Positions 51,591 through 59,760 are shown, counted from the first letter of the stretch. The stretch is DNA of 64,000 nucleotides from Curtobacterium flaccumfaciens (GCF_004361695.1 NZ_SNVW01000010.1:91505-155504); one strand, 5' to 3'. Made by a program: numbers and translations. The notes: a model not told the origin generated them from the sequence alone.

Positions 51591-51933
51591 CCGACGGTCG
51601 GAACACGTGAGTTACGACTGCGTTCGCGAATTCCTTGAGGAACGCTCGCCCGCCCAACCCGGTGTGGGTCATCGGGTCGACGCTGGCGTTCAGCTTGAGG
51701 ATGAGAGCCGACACGGCCGCATCGTCCATGTCGGTACTGAGTACTGAGTCGGTCTCTGCTCGTACATCAGTTGCGGACTGCACAGAAAATCCTTCAAGAG
51801 CATCATCGAATGCTTCAGAAGCATCACGATAGTCCATCTCCCAGGTTGGGTAGAAGATTGCAGGGAGAAGAGACGAAAGCGCAGGAAAGGTCCGACGAAG
51901 TTCTACTGTACCCAGATCGTCGATGCCAGGCAT
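51586..51933 (-). CDS. CdiI-like immunity protein (copy 2)
   Basis: A 115-residue acidic protein of the same family and length as the one at 49128, with LLPAIFYPTWEMDYRDASEA, DDALEGFSVQSATDV and a closing GGRAFLKEFANAVVTHVF. It follows an RNase-A-like orphan module by 3 bases, the same pairing as copy 1. Its last 22 codons are duplicated at 53396-53464 in front of a piece of the main toxin. Confidence 0.7.
   Translation of the reverse strand: MPGIDDLGTVELRRTFPALSSLLPAIFYPTWEMDYRDASEAFDDALEGFSVQSATDVRAETDSVLSTDMDDAAVSALILKLNASVDPMTHTGLGGRAFLKEFANAVVTHVFRPSV
51591..51658. repeat. Direct repeat R1, copy 1 (3' end of CdiI-like gene)
   Basis: About 68 bases nearly identical to 53396-53464. It covers the last codons of the CdiI-like gene and its stop. 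Its partner ends exactly where a duplicated piece of the main toxin begins. Confidence 0.9.
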
Positions 51934-51936
51934 CTA

Positions 51937-52437
51937 TCACACCTGCGGAGGCGTTGGAAATGCGGTCTTGGTGAAGAAGCCCTGCGGTGCAGAGGTGTCG
52001 CGTCTGAGGATCACTGTGACCCTGCGGCTATCCACGACTTCATGGAGGTAGTACCGACCAATCGGGTACCGGAACGTCGCGTTGAACGCTCTAACCTTGT
52101 CGGGTCCCGCCAACCACCCGTCCACGGAGCCCTTGTTCGCATCGAGCGTCTCACCGAGAACTCTATTGAGATCGTCGACAGTCAGCCGGAACGCGCCGTG
52201 ACCGTTCTTCGGCATTGGGTCTTTACCCATGATCGATGAAGCATCACAGCGGGTTGTACCCGGGGAGCTCGGAACCGTACGGCGTCGCTACGAAGCCCGG
52301 ACCGAGCAAGTCAGCGGGGACTGCGACTCCACGTGCTTCGTGGAGCGAACCGGCGGTCTCGGAACCTCTTGCGAAGACGCTCCGCCGTGGCATGCGCGTC
52401 ATCGGGCGCGATGTCGGGCGCGAGGATCTGCTGCCGG
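51937..52437 (-). pseudogene. Orphan toxin C-terminal module, RNase-A-like (CdiA-CT) type, copy 2
   Basis: Reading away from the YezG-like stop at 52441, an open frame without a start encodes linker-like sequence (GVAVPADLLGPGFVATPYG) and ends at a stop near 52245. Shortly after, a frame from ATG 52230 encodes GHGAFRLTVDDLNRVLGETL, VDGWLAG, RRVTVILRRDT and a final FFTKTAFPT. The last part matches copy 1 at 49477 in order and spacing. The frame break separates linker and toxin, so the cassette is broken or needs recombination to be expressed. Confidence 0.65.
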
Positions 52438-52440
52438 TCT

Positions 52441-53328
52441 TCAGTCACGATCCACCCCCGGTGAGCGATCCCCATCGACGCCGGGCAAACGCACCACGCT
52501 GCGCTCGAACCCGACCAGCCCCTCGAGCGCGTCGCGGAATTGGGCGATCTGCGGTGATAGCTGCGGATACTCAATCAGTGCCTGGCCCGCGTTGACAGAA
52601 GGGTCGATTCCACTCCACACGTGATCTTGAGTGGTTCCCTCGCTCGGAATCACCGACACGATGGATCGAAGCCGGCCCGCATCGACTTGGTTCAAGACGT
52701 CCTGGAGGAGGCCATCAGCAACCTCATCGTCATCCAGCAGGTCGAGTTCATCGTCGAGGATCGCTTCACGTAGAAGCCGCTTCACGCCTTCAGCGATGAC
52801 CATCCAGTCGGAATTCTCCTGCATCTTCAGCATCGCGCTCGGCCACACGGCGTCTCGGAATTCCGGAGCCGGCAGGGACTGCAATTCCTCGAGCCATCGC
52901 GGCGTCATCTCCGGAATTCGCGGGTACCGAAGGAGATCAGCAAGCAACGCGGAGCGCTCGATGTCTCGGCCCTGCTGAACTGCCCCGCCCGTACCCACAC
53001 TGCTCGGCCAGACAGGGCGCTCATCCCACTCGAAATCCATGCTGTACCGACCGTCGCTCGACACCTTCAAGTGACCCGTCAACCATGCTCCACGGTCGGC
53101 ACCGGCCATGACGCCGCGAAGCCGCGACCAAGCACCGTAGAGCTCGATTGCGGGCGTGGGACGCTGCACAGACTGACCGTCAAAAGTCGAAAGAATGCCG
53201 TTGAGCTGCTGGGTGTTCGCGACCTCGACGAAAACGTCATGACAGGTCGCCCAACCTTCACCAAGCGTTCGCATCGTCAGCGCAGCTACTTCATTCTGCG
53301 CAGCGAGTTCAGCTTCCATCGATCCCAA
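52441..53328 (-). CDS. YezG-like immunity protein (copy 2)
   Basis: A 295-residue protein from a TTG at 53328, chosen because GGAGG lies 7 bases upstream; an ATG 9 bases later is the alternative. It shares the family core GAWLTGHLKVSSDGRYSMDF-EWDERPVWP and the spaced YPR..E.TP.WLE segment with the copies at 49803 and 54810, but is more diverged, and ends with two GVDGDRS/GVDRD repeats. It follows a 62-base gap after the hybrid nuclease remnant, so it was probably the immunity gene of that duplicated nuclease. Confidence 0.72.
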   Translation of the reverse strand: MGSMEAELAAQNEVAALTMRTLGEGWATCHDVFVEVANTQQLNGILSTFDGQSVQRPTPAIELYGAWSRLRGVMAGADRGAWLTGHLKVSSDGRYSMDFEWDERPVWPSSVGTGGAVQQGRDIERSALLADLLRYPRIPEMTPRWLEELQSLPAPEFRDAVWPSAMLKMQENSDWMVIAEGVKRLLREAILDDELDLLDDDEVADGLLQDVLNQVDAGRLRSIVSVIPSEGTTQDHVWSGIDPSVNAGQALIEYPQLSPQIAQFRDALEGLVGFERSVVRLPGVDGDRSPGVDRD

Positions 53329-53395
53329 GAATCGGCCTCCGTGTCGAAAAACTTAAGAAGTCGTTGCTATCGATGCCTCGATGAATGCCGCTAAG

Positions 53396-53464
53396 CCGAC
53401 GGCCGAAACACGTGAGTTACGACTGCGTTCGCGAATTCCTTGAGGAACACCCGCCCACCCAACC
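53396..53464. repeat. Direct repeat R1, copy 2
   Basis: Nearly identical to 51591-51658. Lies directly against repeat R2 copy 1, so 53464/53465 is a recombination joint. Confidence 0.9.
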
Positions 53465-53718
53465 GTGTTCGGATCTTCTCGCAGCATCTCGGAGATGCAG
53501 TTCTCCGCCCTCCAGACTGCTCCCAGATTGACACTTCGCCGTGTTCCGGAGTGGTCTTCACTCCGTACGGTGAACCGCCATGGCCGGCCGACAGCAGGCG
53601 CCCGCCATGGCCTTCGGCAAGTCGGTCCGGACCGCCAGCCAGCCGCTGCTCATCAGCGTCGCGCACGCTGAGCGGATAGTGGCGATCGATCATCGCTTCA
53701 CAACGACCTGGGCGGTAC
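53465..53718. repeat. Direct repeat R2, copy 1 (nuclease segment)
   Basis: About 254 bases, closely similar to 55812-56070 with scattered substitutions and short indels. Encodes the broken nuclease copy. Confidence 0.9.
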
Positions 53719-53726
53719 CGTCTAAT

Positions 53727-54224
53727 TCAGCCGAACTCGATGCGGAGATCCGAGGCATCCCAGATATCTTTGATCCTCATGCCAAGGTCTCGGAACCGTT
53801 CGTCCGCGGGTATCGGCAGATCGATTTCTACCGCCTCACCGAAGCGGCGAGCACGAAAGTCTACGACGAACTCGTTCGGTTTGTTGATGATGGTCTGGAA
53901 CGTCGCACCAGCCGTTACCGATGCATGCAGCATTGACCCACCCGGAATCGCTGAAGCCAATGAAAGCGTGAATCCCCGCGCCGGTTCCGCAACGCCGTCG
54001 ACTTTGTACGGCGACGAAGCGACGAGTCCCGACCATGACCTCTCATCTGCACTATCGATGTTCCGATCGTGGAACGTCCACATTCCATCGAACACAGGCA
54101 GCGCAACTTTGATCGCGGCGGAAGTCTCAACCAGACGAGCAGCGACCACGTCCGCAGACTCGGGCCTTGCATCCCAGTCTGCCACGAGGTACCAGTCGGT
54201 GACATTGGTCTGCACGCTTACCAT
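53727..54224 (-). CDS. Imm52-like immunity protein (copy 1)
   Basis: A 165-residue protein beginning MVSVQTNVTDWYLVADWDAR, followed by PESADVVAARLVETSAAI and FDGMWTF, features I associate with the Imm52 family. ATG at 54224 overlaps the end of the Tox-REase-5-like module (ending FKGW), its likely cognate toxin. Paralogue of the gene at 50650. Lower GC than the flagellar genes. Confidence 0.72.
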   Translation of the reverse strand: MVSVQTNVTDWYLVADWDARPESADVVAARLVETSAAIKVALPVFDGMWTFHDRNIDSADERSWSGLVASSPYKVDGVAEPARGFTLSLASAIPGGSMLHASVTAGATFQTIINKPNEFVVDFRARRFGEAVEIDLPIPADERFRDLGMRIKDIWDASDLRIEFG

Positions 54225-54809
54225 CCCTTGAAATCGCGAGGCATCTCGATGTATTCTACCGATACATTCCTCAGTCGTCGAATCGCGTGGGCGAATTCTG
54301 CTGCGATATCCGGATCCCGAGTGAATACCCATCGCAACTGCACGTTTGGGTCCTCAAGCGCGTTAAGTTTGGCCATGGCCGACTTGGCCCATCCCTCGAT
54401 CATCTCTGCCTTCCGGGCCGGCGACAGGCTTTGCAACCAGCCGTAGTTGCCCTTCACCTCGGTGACAGCCGGGGGCCCATCGACAATGCTGAAGTCATCG
54501 AGCTTCAACGGGTGAGTCGGATGTACTTGATTCGGCACCTCGTACTCCGGGATCCGCCCGTCGGGCAGCGATTTGATCCCCTACATCCCGGTCGAGGTTC
54601 GCATGATCGACGGCATCGTCGAGAAGTGCGGCAAAGCGCTCGTCCGTCACAATGCAGTCAGGCTCACCGCCTCCGAGTTGATCGATGGCCTCGATTTGCC
54701 GACGTGTCTGCTTGACAGTGCTCAGGATCTCGCCGCGGTCCTTGACAGCAAGTTTCTCAGGCGACCAATTCCTGATGTCGTACCAGAAGGAGTGGTCCCG
54801 GAGCTCTCC
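54218..54809 (-). pseudogene. Orphan toxin module, Tox-REase-5-like, frameshifted
   Basis: Directly after the main immunity gene's stop, in the same frame, the sequence reads GELRDHSFWYDIRNWSPEKL through DERFAALLDDAVDHANLDRD. Around 54570-54585 the sense continues in another frame as LPDGRIPEYEVPNQVHPTHP, then TEVKGNYGWLQ (Glu-x-Lys of the restriction-endonuclease fold) and a helix with WVFTRDPDIAAEFA, ending DFKGW. No start codon or delivery domain is present. One base gained or lost would restore a single toxin tail. Tox-REase-5 is known to pair with Imm52, which follows. Confidence 0.7.
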
Positions 54810-55649
54810 TCAAGACTTCACGACGTTCGCGATCTCCTGGTCCGCGAGCTGGTCGATGAGCGACAGCAGCACGACGACGTTGCGATGGAAAGCTTGGTCG
54901 TTGCTGATCGCGTCCCGCGACGGGCCACCCTCGTCCGAATTCAGCTGCGCCGGCTCGTCGACCACACCAGCTGCCGCTGCATCTCGGAGTAAGCGCATCA
55001 TCTGACTCACCCGTGTCGATGCCAGCAGCTCACTGTAAACCGCTTCGGTGATCACATCACGTTCCAGTACGGCATCTCGATCATCGCCGAGCAGCTGGAT
55101 CGTGTCACGGACCATTTCCCGGACGATCGACCAGTTCGGGCTGCTCCCGAGCGGCTCGAGTCGGGCGTCCCACCTGTCGGAGAAGTGCAGCGGAGATGCG
55201 CCGAGACGCTCGACGAGCCATGGTGGTGTCGTAGCCGCCGGCCGCGGATGCATCACCATGTCTTCTCGCAATTCCGAGTTCTCCACCGGCAATGAGTCCA
55301 CGAGCTGTCCATCGATGTCGATCAGCAGTGGCCATCGGGGCTCGTCGTCCCAGGAGAACTCGAACTGGTAAGCACCACTTGAATCGAGGCGCAGGCGCCC
55401 TGTGAACCAGGCACCCTGTTCTGGCTCGGCCATGACTTCGCGCAGACGACTCCACGCCTCGAATTCCGCGAGGTCAGCGGGAGGGGTGTGAATGACTGCA
55501 ACACCAGTGTCGACGGCCCGCTCGATCCGCGCAGTCACGCCGAGACTGACGAAGACACTCGTCGAACGCTGCCACCCTGATCCCAGCCGGTCGAACGTGA
55601 GGATCGCGAGCGCATTCTGTTGGTCGATGACGTCAGATACAGAACTCAA
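54810..55649 (-). CDS. YezG-like immunity protein, cognate of the main toxin (copy 1)
   Basis: A 279-residue acidic protein. The start is TTG at 55649, overlapping the toxin stop (TTGA), which ties its synthesis to the toxin. The hallmark GAWFTGRLRLDSSGAYQFEF and DDEPRWP match the YezG/DUF600 immunity family. In Bacillus subtilis YezG neutralises the LXG DNase YeeF, and the toxin here also ends in a non-specific nuclease domain, so the pairing is consistent. Confidence 0.8.
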   Translation of the reverse strand: MSSVSDVIDQQNALAILTFDRLGSGWQRSTSVFVSLGVTARIERAVDTGVAVIHTPPADLAEFEAWSRLREVMAEPEQGAWFTGRLRLDSSGAYQFEFSWDDEPRWPLLIDIDGQLVDSLPVENSELREDMVMHPRPAATTPPWLVERLGASPLHFSDRWDARLEPLGSSPNWSIVREMVRDTIQLLGDDRDAVLERDVITEAVYSELLASTRVSQMMRLLRDAAAAGVVDEPAQLNSDEGGPSRDAISNDQAFHRNVVVLLSLIDQLADQEIANVVKS

Positions 55650-57763
55650 TCGGCGAGGCCTCCGGCCCTTGTTGCCGCCTCATGCGAGACGTGGTTCGTG
55701 ACGCGGACTTGTTGCAGGTGCTCGACACCGTCCCGTCCCCAGTGGATCAAGAATATCGACCCACGATCAGCGCGACCAACATACTGTATCTCGCGGCTCA
55801 GGTACACCGAGGTGTTCGGATCTTCCCGCAGCATCTTGGAGATGGAGTTCTCCACCCTCCGGACTGCTCCCAGATTGACACTTCGGCCGTGTTCCGGGGT
55901 GAGATTCACTCCGTACGGTGAACCGCCATGGCCGGCCGACAGCAGGTGCCCGCCATGGTCTTCGGCGAGTCGGTCCGGACCGCCAGCCAGCCGCTGCTCA
56001 TCAGCGTCCCGCACGCGCTCGCTGAGCGGGTAGTTGCGGTCGATCATCGCTTCGAAACGACTCGGGCGGCCGTACTCGTCCGTGATGTAGACAGCGCGTC
56101 GGTCCGTCAACTCGTAGCGGGTGTTCGGTTCGAGGTTCGCACGCTTGAGCGCCGGATCGTCGAAGGCCAGGCGCTTGACGGGTTGATCGGGGTCGACCGG
56201 CAGACGGTGCCAGCCGGCCCCGTCCCGCCCCGGACGATCGGTTCCGAGCGGTCCGACATCGGTCGAGGTGTGCCCGTGCGATGCTTGCCCGAGCGGTTCC
56301 GGGTCCACTCCGTGTCCATTGGTGCCATCCACCCGATCCGCCACCGAGTGCAACCAGTGCCCACCCGACCCCGGGTTCCCCACCTCGATGTGCGGGCGCC
56401 CGACCCCAACGCCGAACCCGTCCGGCGTCGCCATGGCGTGCTCGACGCTGACCTTCACGGTGGGGATCTTGTCCCCGAGCCCCCGGAGCGCATCCGCGAA
56501 CCCGCCACGCCCCCGCGCCAGCAGGTCCGAGACCCCCGACAACGCCTTGCCCGGCAGGCTCGACAGCGCATCCCCGACGCGCACGATCGTGGTACCGGCA
56601 GCCGCGACCTTGGACCCGATGAGCGCGAGCTTGCTGCCGTCCGCCCCGAGCACCGCGAGCCGCGACCCGAGCGCCGCGACCTTCGCCCCGGCGCCGACCT
56701 CGCCCGCGCCGGGGATGAACAGCGTGCCGATGTTGAACGCGGCACCACCGGCGGCGTGGGCCGGGTCGTCCCGCCAGTCCTCCGGCGACCCGACGAAGCC
56801 CTCGACGAGGGTCTTCTGCTGGTCCATGATGCTGCGGGCGGTGTCCCCGACGACGTCCGGCAGGACGCCCTTCGGCAGCGCTGCGGCGATGAGGAGCGGC
56901 GGGCTGCCCATCAGGACGATCAGCCCGAGGGACTCCGCGAAGCCCTTCCAGGACTGCGCCGCCCAGTCGCCGTCACCCCACTCGCCGGTCTGCGAGTTGT
57001 ACCCGATCAGCCCGCCGAGTCCCTCGACGGTGCCCTTCGCGGCGTCGTAGACGCCGGAGTCGAACGATTCTTGGCACGACTGGTCGCCCCGCCCGGTGCT
57101 CCCCCACGGCATCGGTTCGTTCGCCTTGACCGCTGCCGTGTAGTCGACCGCCTGCACCGGCGCGAGGCACATGTCGGTGCGGAGCCCGTTGATCGCGTTG
57201 ACGCACTCGGCGGAGGCGGCGGAGAGCTTCGTCTCCTGCGCGGCGACCTTGGTGAGCAGCTCGTTGTTCTCGTCGACGTACGGCGTGTACTGGTCCCACG
57301 GCAGGTGCACGTCGTCGAGCACCTGGCCGAAGTTCTCGACGAGCCCGACGATGCCCTGGTTGGCCGGGTGCTCCGGGTCCCACGGGCCGACCGTCTTGCC
57401 CTTGAGCGCCTTCTCGACGAACGTCGCGGCCTCGGCCTTCAGCTCGACGAGCCGTTTCGCGATGGGCGCGACGGCGGTCGCGTAGTCGCCGATGAACGTC
57501 GACGCCTTCTGCAGGGTCGCGGCGAGCGAAGCGGTGTCGGTCTCGACGCCGTCCATGACCGCGAGCAGGTCGGCCGAGTCCGGCGTCGTGTAGCTGCTAC
57601 CGAGCTTCGCCCATGCGGTCTTCACCTCGCCGCCGCGCGTCTCGACGTCGGTGGCCGACGTCGAGAACGCCGTGCCGGCGGTCTCGACCTGCGCGGCGTC
57701 GATGTTCGCGCCGGGGATCGCGTCCGGGTCGATCAGGCCGTCGGCGCGGCACTGGCCGCTCAC
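55646..57763 (-). CDS. Polymorphic toxin with LXG/WXG-like N-terminus and C-terminal non-specific DNA/RNA endonuclease
   Basis: A 705-residue protein from a GTG at 57763 overlapping the previous stop. Residues 1-200 are helical with AQVETAGTAFSTSATDVETRG, like LXG/WXG100-type secreted proteins. Residues about 270-420 contain hydrophobic stretches (LGLIVLMGSPPLLIAAALP, FNIGTLFIPGAGEVGAGA) typical of pre-toxin regions. After a His/Gly/Asp-rich linker, the C-terminal 150 residues form a nuclease: YITDEYGRPSRFEAMI, the catalytic-type DHGGHLLSAGHGG (near residue 606), NLTPEHGRSVNLGAVRRVE, then FLIHW. Probably exported by a type VII system not seen in the window to kill related bacteria. Confidence 0.85.
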   Translation of the reverse strand: MSGQCRADGLIDPDAIPGANIDAAQVETAGTAFSTSATDVETRGGEVKTAWAKLGSSYTTPDSADLLAVMDGVETDTASLAATLQKASTFIGDYATAVAPIAKRLVELKAEAATFVEKALKGKTVGPWDPEHPANQGIVGLVENFGQVLDDVHLPWDQYTPYVDENNELLTKVAAQETKLSAASAECVNAINGLRTDMCLAPVQAVDYTAAVKANEPMPWGSTGRGDQSCQESFDSGVYDAAKGTVEGLGGLIGYNSQTGEWGDGDWAAQSWKGFAESLGLIVLMGSPPLLIAAALPKGVLPDVVGDTARSIMDQQKTLVEGFVGSPEDWRDDPAHAAGGAAFNIGTLFIPGAGEVGAGAKVAALGSRLAVLGADGSKLALIGSKVAAAGTTIVRVGDALSSLPGKALSGVSDLLARGRGGFADALRGLGDKIPTVKVSVEHAMATPDGFGVGVGRPHIEVGNPGSGGHWLHSVADRVDGTNGHGVDPEPLGQASHGHTSTDVGPLGTDRPGRDGAGWHRLPVDPDQPVKRLAFDDPALKRANLEPNTRYELTDRRAVYITDEYGRPSRFEAMIDRNYPLSERVRDADEQRLAGGPDRLAEDHGGHLLSAGHGGSPYGVNLTPEHGRSVNLGAVRRVENSISKMLREDPNTSVYLSREIQYVGRADRGSIFLIHWGRDGVEHLQQVRVTNHVSHEAATRAGGLAD
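55812..56070. repeat. Direct repeat R2, copy 2 (nuclease segment of the intact toxin)
   Basis: The intact partner of 53465-53718, covering the nuclease active site of the main toxin. The two copies are about 2.35 kb apart in direct orientation, so recombination between them would delete the main immunity gene and the Tox-REase-5/Imm52 cassette. Confidence 0.9.
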
Positions 57764-58119
57764 TGGTCACCGTCCAGGTCGAAGGCCGAGAAATCGCCGG
57801 TACTGGAGGCACGGATCGCGTTGGTCTGCGCCGTCGCGGCCATCTCCTCGTCACCGTGGTAGTAGGCCAGGGTCGCGCTGGCAGCACCGGCCAGACCGGC
57901 CGTGATGTGGTTGCCCACGCGCTGTAGGAGGGCCGAGTGGCTCTCGATGAGCGCGGCGACGGCACCGGCGACCGCCTGGTCGTCCCCGACCGCGGTCGTG
58001 AGCGTGGCGTGCGCGTCGGCGAGACCGTCGAACGCGGTCGACAGGTTCGTCGCCGCGGTCTCGGTGTCGGTGAGCGTCGTCTGCACGCCCGCGGGCTCGA
58101 TCTGCCAGCCGTTCCCCAT
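57760..58119 (-). CDS. Small WXG100-like/DUF6507-type protein upstream of the toxin
   Basis: A 119-residue helical protein: WQIEPAGVQTTLTDTETAA, FDGLADAHATLTTAV, then VAALIESHSALLQRVGNHI. Size, helix content and place before a large toxin fit the small partner proteins (WXG100-like or DUF6507) that escort type VII substrates. ATG at 58119 has AGGGGGAG 3 bases upstream, and the stop overlaps the toxin start. Confidence 0.7.
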   Translation of the reverse strand: MGNGWQIEPAGVQTTLTDTETAATNLSTAFDGLADAHATLTTAVGDDQAVAGAVAALIESHSALLQRVGNHITAGLAGAASATLAYYHGDEEMAATAQTNAIRASSTGDFSAFDLDGDQ

Positions 58120-58164
58120 GGCTCCCCCTGGTGGTCGTCCCGTTCGGTCAGTGTGATCGCGTGG

Positions 58165-58521
58165 TCACTGCGCGGCTCGGGACTCCGCCGTTCCCCCGGC
58201 GGCGTCCGCGATGCTGCGCACGATCCGCTCGGCCGTCCCCCGGAACGGGGGTTGCGCGGCCGCGTGGACCTCGGTCCACCATAGCCGATCACCCGCCACC
58301 GACAACGGCCGGCCGAGCAACCGTTCGGCATCGGTGGCACTGTCGAGCCGGCGGGACTGGAAGAGCGTGAGGAGCACCGCCCCACCGTCCGACACGAGCT
58401 GCAGCGCATCGCCCGCCCAGAGCTGGCGGATGCCGATCGCCGGGTCGACCGCGGCCGCACCGGTGAGCACGGCTGCAGCGTCCACGTGGTCGGCGCTGAG
58501 GATCGTCCACTCGGCGCTCAT
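58165..58521 (-). CDS. Hypothetical protein of the toxin operon
   Basis: A 118-residue soluble protein with MSAEWTILSADHVDAAAVL, ALQLVSDGGAVLLTLFQSRR and RPLSVAGDRLWWTEVHAAA. No domain is recognised. Its ATG overlaps the stop of the DUF6177-like gene. Because it is always read with the next genes it may be a loading or accessory factor for the secreted toxin. Confidence 0.65.
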   Translation of the reverse strand: MSAEWTILSADHVDAAAVLTGAAAVDPAIGIRQLWAGDALQLVSDGGAVLLTLFQSRRLDSATDAERLLGRPLSVAGDRLWWTEVHAAAQPPFRGTAERIVRSIADAAGGTAESRAAQ

Positions 58522-59579
58522 CGTTCCGCCCCGAATCCCAGCAGCTCGACGGCACGGGGGCCGAGCGCGGTGCCGAGCTCGGCCAGCCGCCGCCAGCGAG
58601 CCTCCACCTCGGCGCCCCCGGTCAGCCCTGCGGTCGGCGGCGCGAAGTCGAGCAGCAGCGACGGCACGCGCGGCGGACCGACCGTGGATGCACCCACCGG
58701 CAACGTACCGACGTCGACGCCGAGGTCCCGCACGGCGGCGGCCCCGACGACCGCTCCGAGGGGGACGGGCATGCCGCGCTGCCGAGCGGCGAGGGTCGCA
58801 TCCGGGTGCCCGCCTGACCGCCACGCCGTCGCGAGCAGCACTCGCTGTCGACGAGCGAGGTCGGCCAGGACGTCGACGACCGGACCGTCCACCGGAGGCG
58901 AGTCGTTCCCGGGGACCGGCACCGTGCCTCCCGGCCGTGGCAGTGCCAACCGTGTCTCCTCGGTGACGCCCGTCGCGGACCGTTCGATGCGGAGCTGCAC
59001 CGCGGCGAACCCGCCGCCGACCGGGGCGACGGCGACGAGCCGGGTCGGACGGGGCGCGCGGCCGCGGGCGAAGTCGGTGACGGCACCGACGCTCCAGGCG
59101 AGCGTGGCCGGCTCGACCGTGCCCCAGGCGGTCGGCGCGCTGCCGGCGAGTCCCTCGAGCAGGAGCTCCGCGGTGCGACCGATGCCGGCCTGCTCGGTGG
59201 CGGGGTGGTGGACGGACACGATCAGCTCGACCCAGGGGACCTCGTCGGCGCCGAGCCGGGTGGTGCGCGGCGAGGCCTGCGGGGCGAGCATCGCGGTCGC
59301 GACGTCGTCGACGACCTCGGCGGAACCGGCGGCGCGGTAGCGGTCGCCCTCGCGGACGACCCACGCGCTGCTCGTGCGCCGGAGCATCGCGAGCATCGCC
59401 GGGGTGAGGCGGCTCGTGGGCGGGGTGAGCAGCACGAAGGCGAGGTCGGCGGCCCGTGTCTCGAGGACCAGGCCCATGCGGGCGGAGGAGAACGACACGA
59501 TCGCGGCGTCGGTCTCCGAGACGACGAAGCCGGGCCCGACGGCGTCGACGAGCGGGTGCGCGAGGGTGACGTCGTCCAC
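58518..59579 (-). CDS. DUF6177-like protein, first gene of the toxin operon
   Basis: A 353-residue protein with no signal peptide. Features are VSETDAAIVSFSSARMGLVLETRAAD, a middle part with VPWVELIVSVHHPATEQAGIG, and a C-terminal WRRLAELGTALGPRAVELLG, split as seen. I believe this is the DUF6177 type found near WXG/LXG-type loci in actinobacteria, but recall is uncertain. It is the first gene of the unit that ends with the toxin and immunity genes. Confidence 0.62.
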   Translation of the reverse strand: MDDVTLAHPLVDAVGPGFVVSETDAAIVSFSSARMGLVLETRAADLAFVLLTPPTSRLTPAMLAMLRRTSSAWVVREGDRYRAAGSAEVVDDVATAMLAPQASPRTTRLGADEVPWVELIVSVHHPATEQAGIGRTAELLLEGLAGSAPTAWGTVEPATLAWSVGAVTDFARGRAPRPTRLVAVAPVGGGFAAVQLRIERSATGVTEETRLALPRPGGTVPVPGNDSPPVDGPVVDVLADLARRQRVLLATAWRSGGHPDATLAARQRGMPVPLGAVVGAAAVRDLGVDVGTLPVGASTVGPPRVPSLLLDFAPPTAGLTGGAEVEARWRRLAELGTALGPRAVELLGFGAER

Positions 59580-59616
59580 GCCGGAACCCTACCGGGCACC
59601 GGCCGCCCGGCGGACG

Positions 59617-59760
59617 CGGACTCAGCACGACAGCGTCGTTGTCGCACGACCGCGGTCTCGTCGTTGCTTGCGCGCGCGGACCTCTGCGGACGTGAACGAG
59701 CGACTCTTCCGATGTCGCACGACGTCGGTGATGTCGTTCCGAGTCCGCCCCACACCCCGA
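59617..59760. repeat. 73-base-period intergenic repeat, two copies (locus C)
   Basis: GTCGCACGAC at 59641-59650 and 59714-59723, again exactly 73 bases apart, each followed after 9 bases by GTCGT. In the first copy TTGC follows 3 bases later. These differ from loci A and B by one central base (C for T). A separate GAGTCCGCCCCACACCCC direct repeat lies at 59741-59780. The array fills the space between the DUF6177-like start and the amtB terminator. Confidence 0.9.

Larger units (their letters stand above)
53391..53718 (-). pseudogene. Duplicated, damaged end of the main nuclease toxin joined to a CdiI tail
   Basis: 53465-53718 is a copy of 55812-56070, the nuclease part of the main toxin. It still reads ADEQRLAGGPDRLAE, but the active-site segment is GHGGRLLSAGHGG where the main toxin has DHGGHLLS: the catalytic His is replaced by Arg. 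The frame then shifts. At 53464 it fuses to the last 22 codons of a CdiI-like gene (VFLKEFANAVVTHVF). The combined frame runs from about 53693 to 53391. It cannot be an active nuclease. Confidence 0.8.

Noticed and set aside
54573..54992. Plus-strand frame of about 140 codons opposite the orphan toxin
   Set aside because: It is antisense to the Tox-REase-5 piece and YezG-like gene, and has no recognisable domain; the minus-strand reading matches known toxin and immunity patterns.
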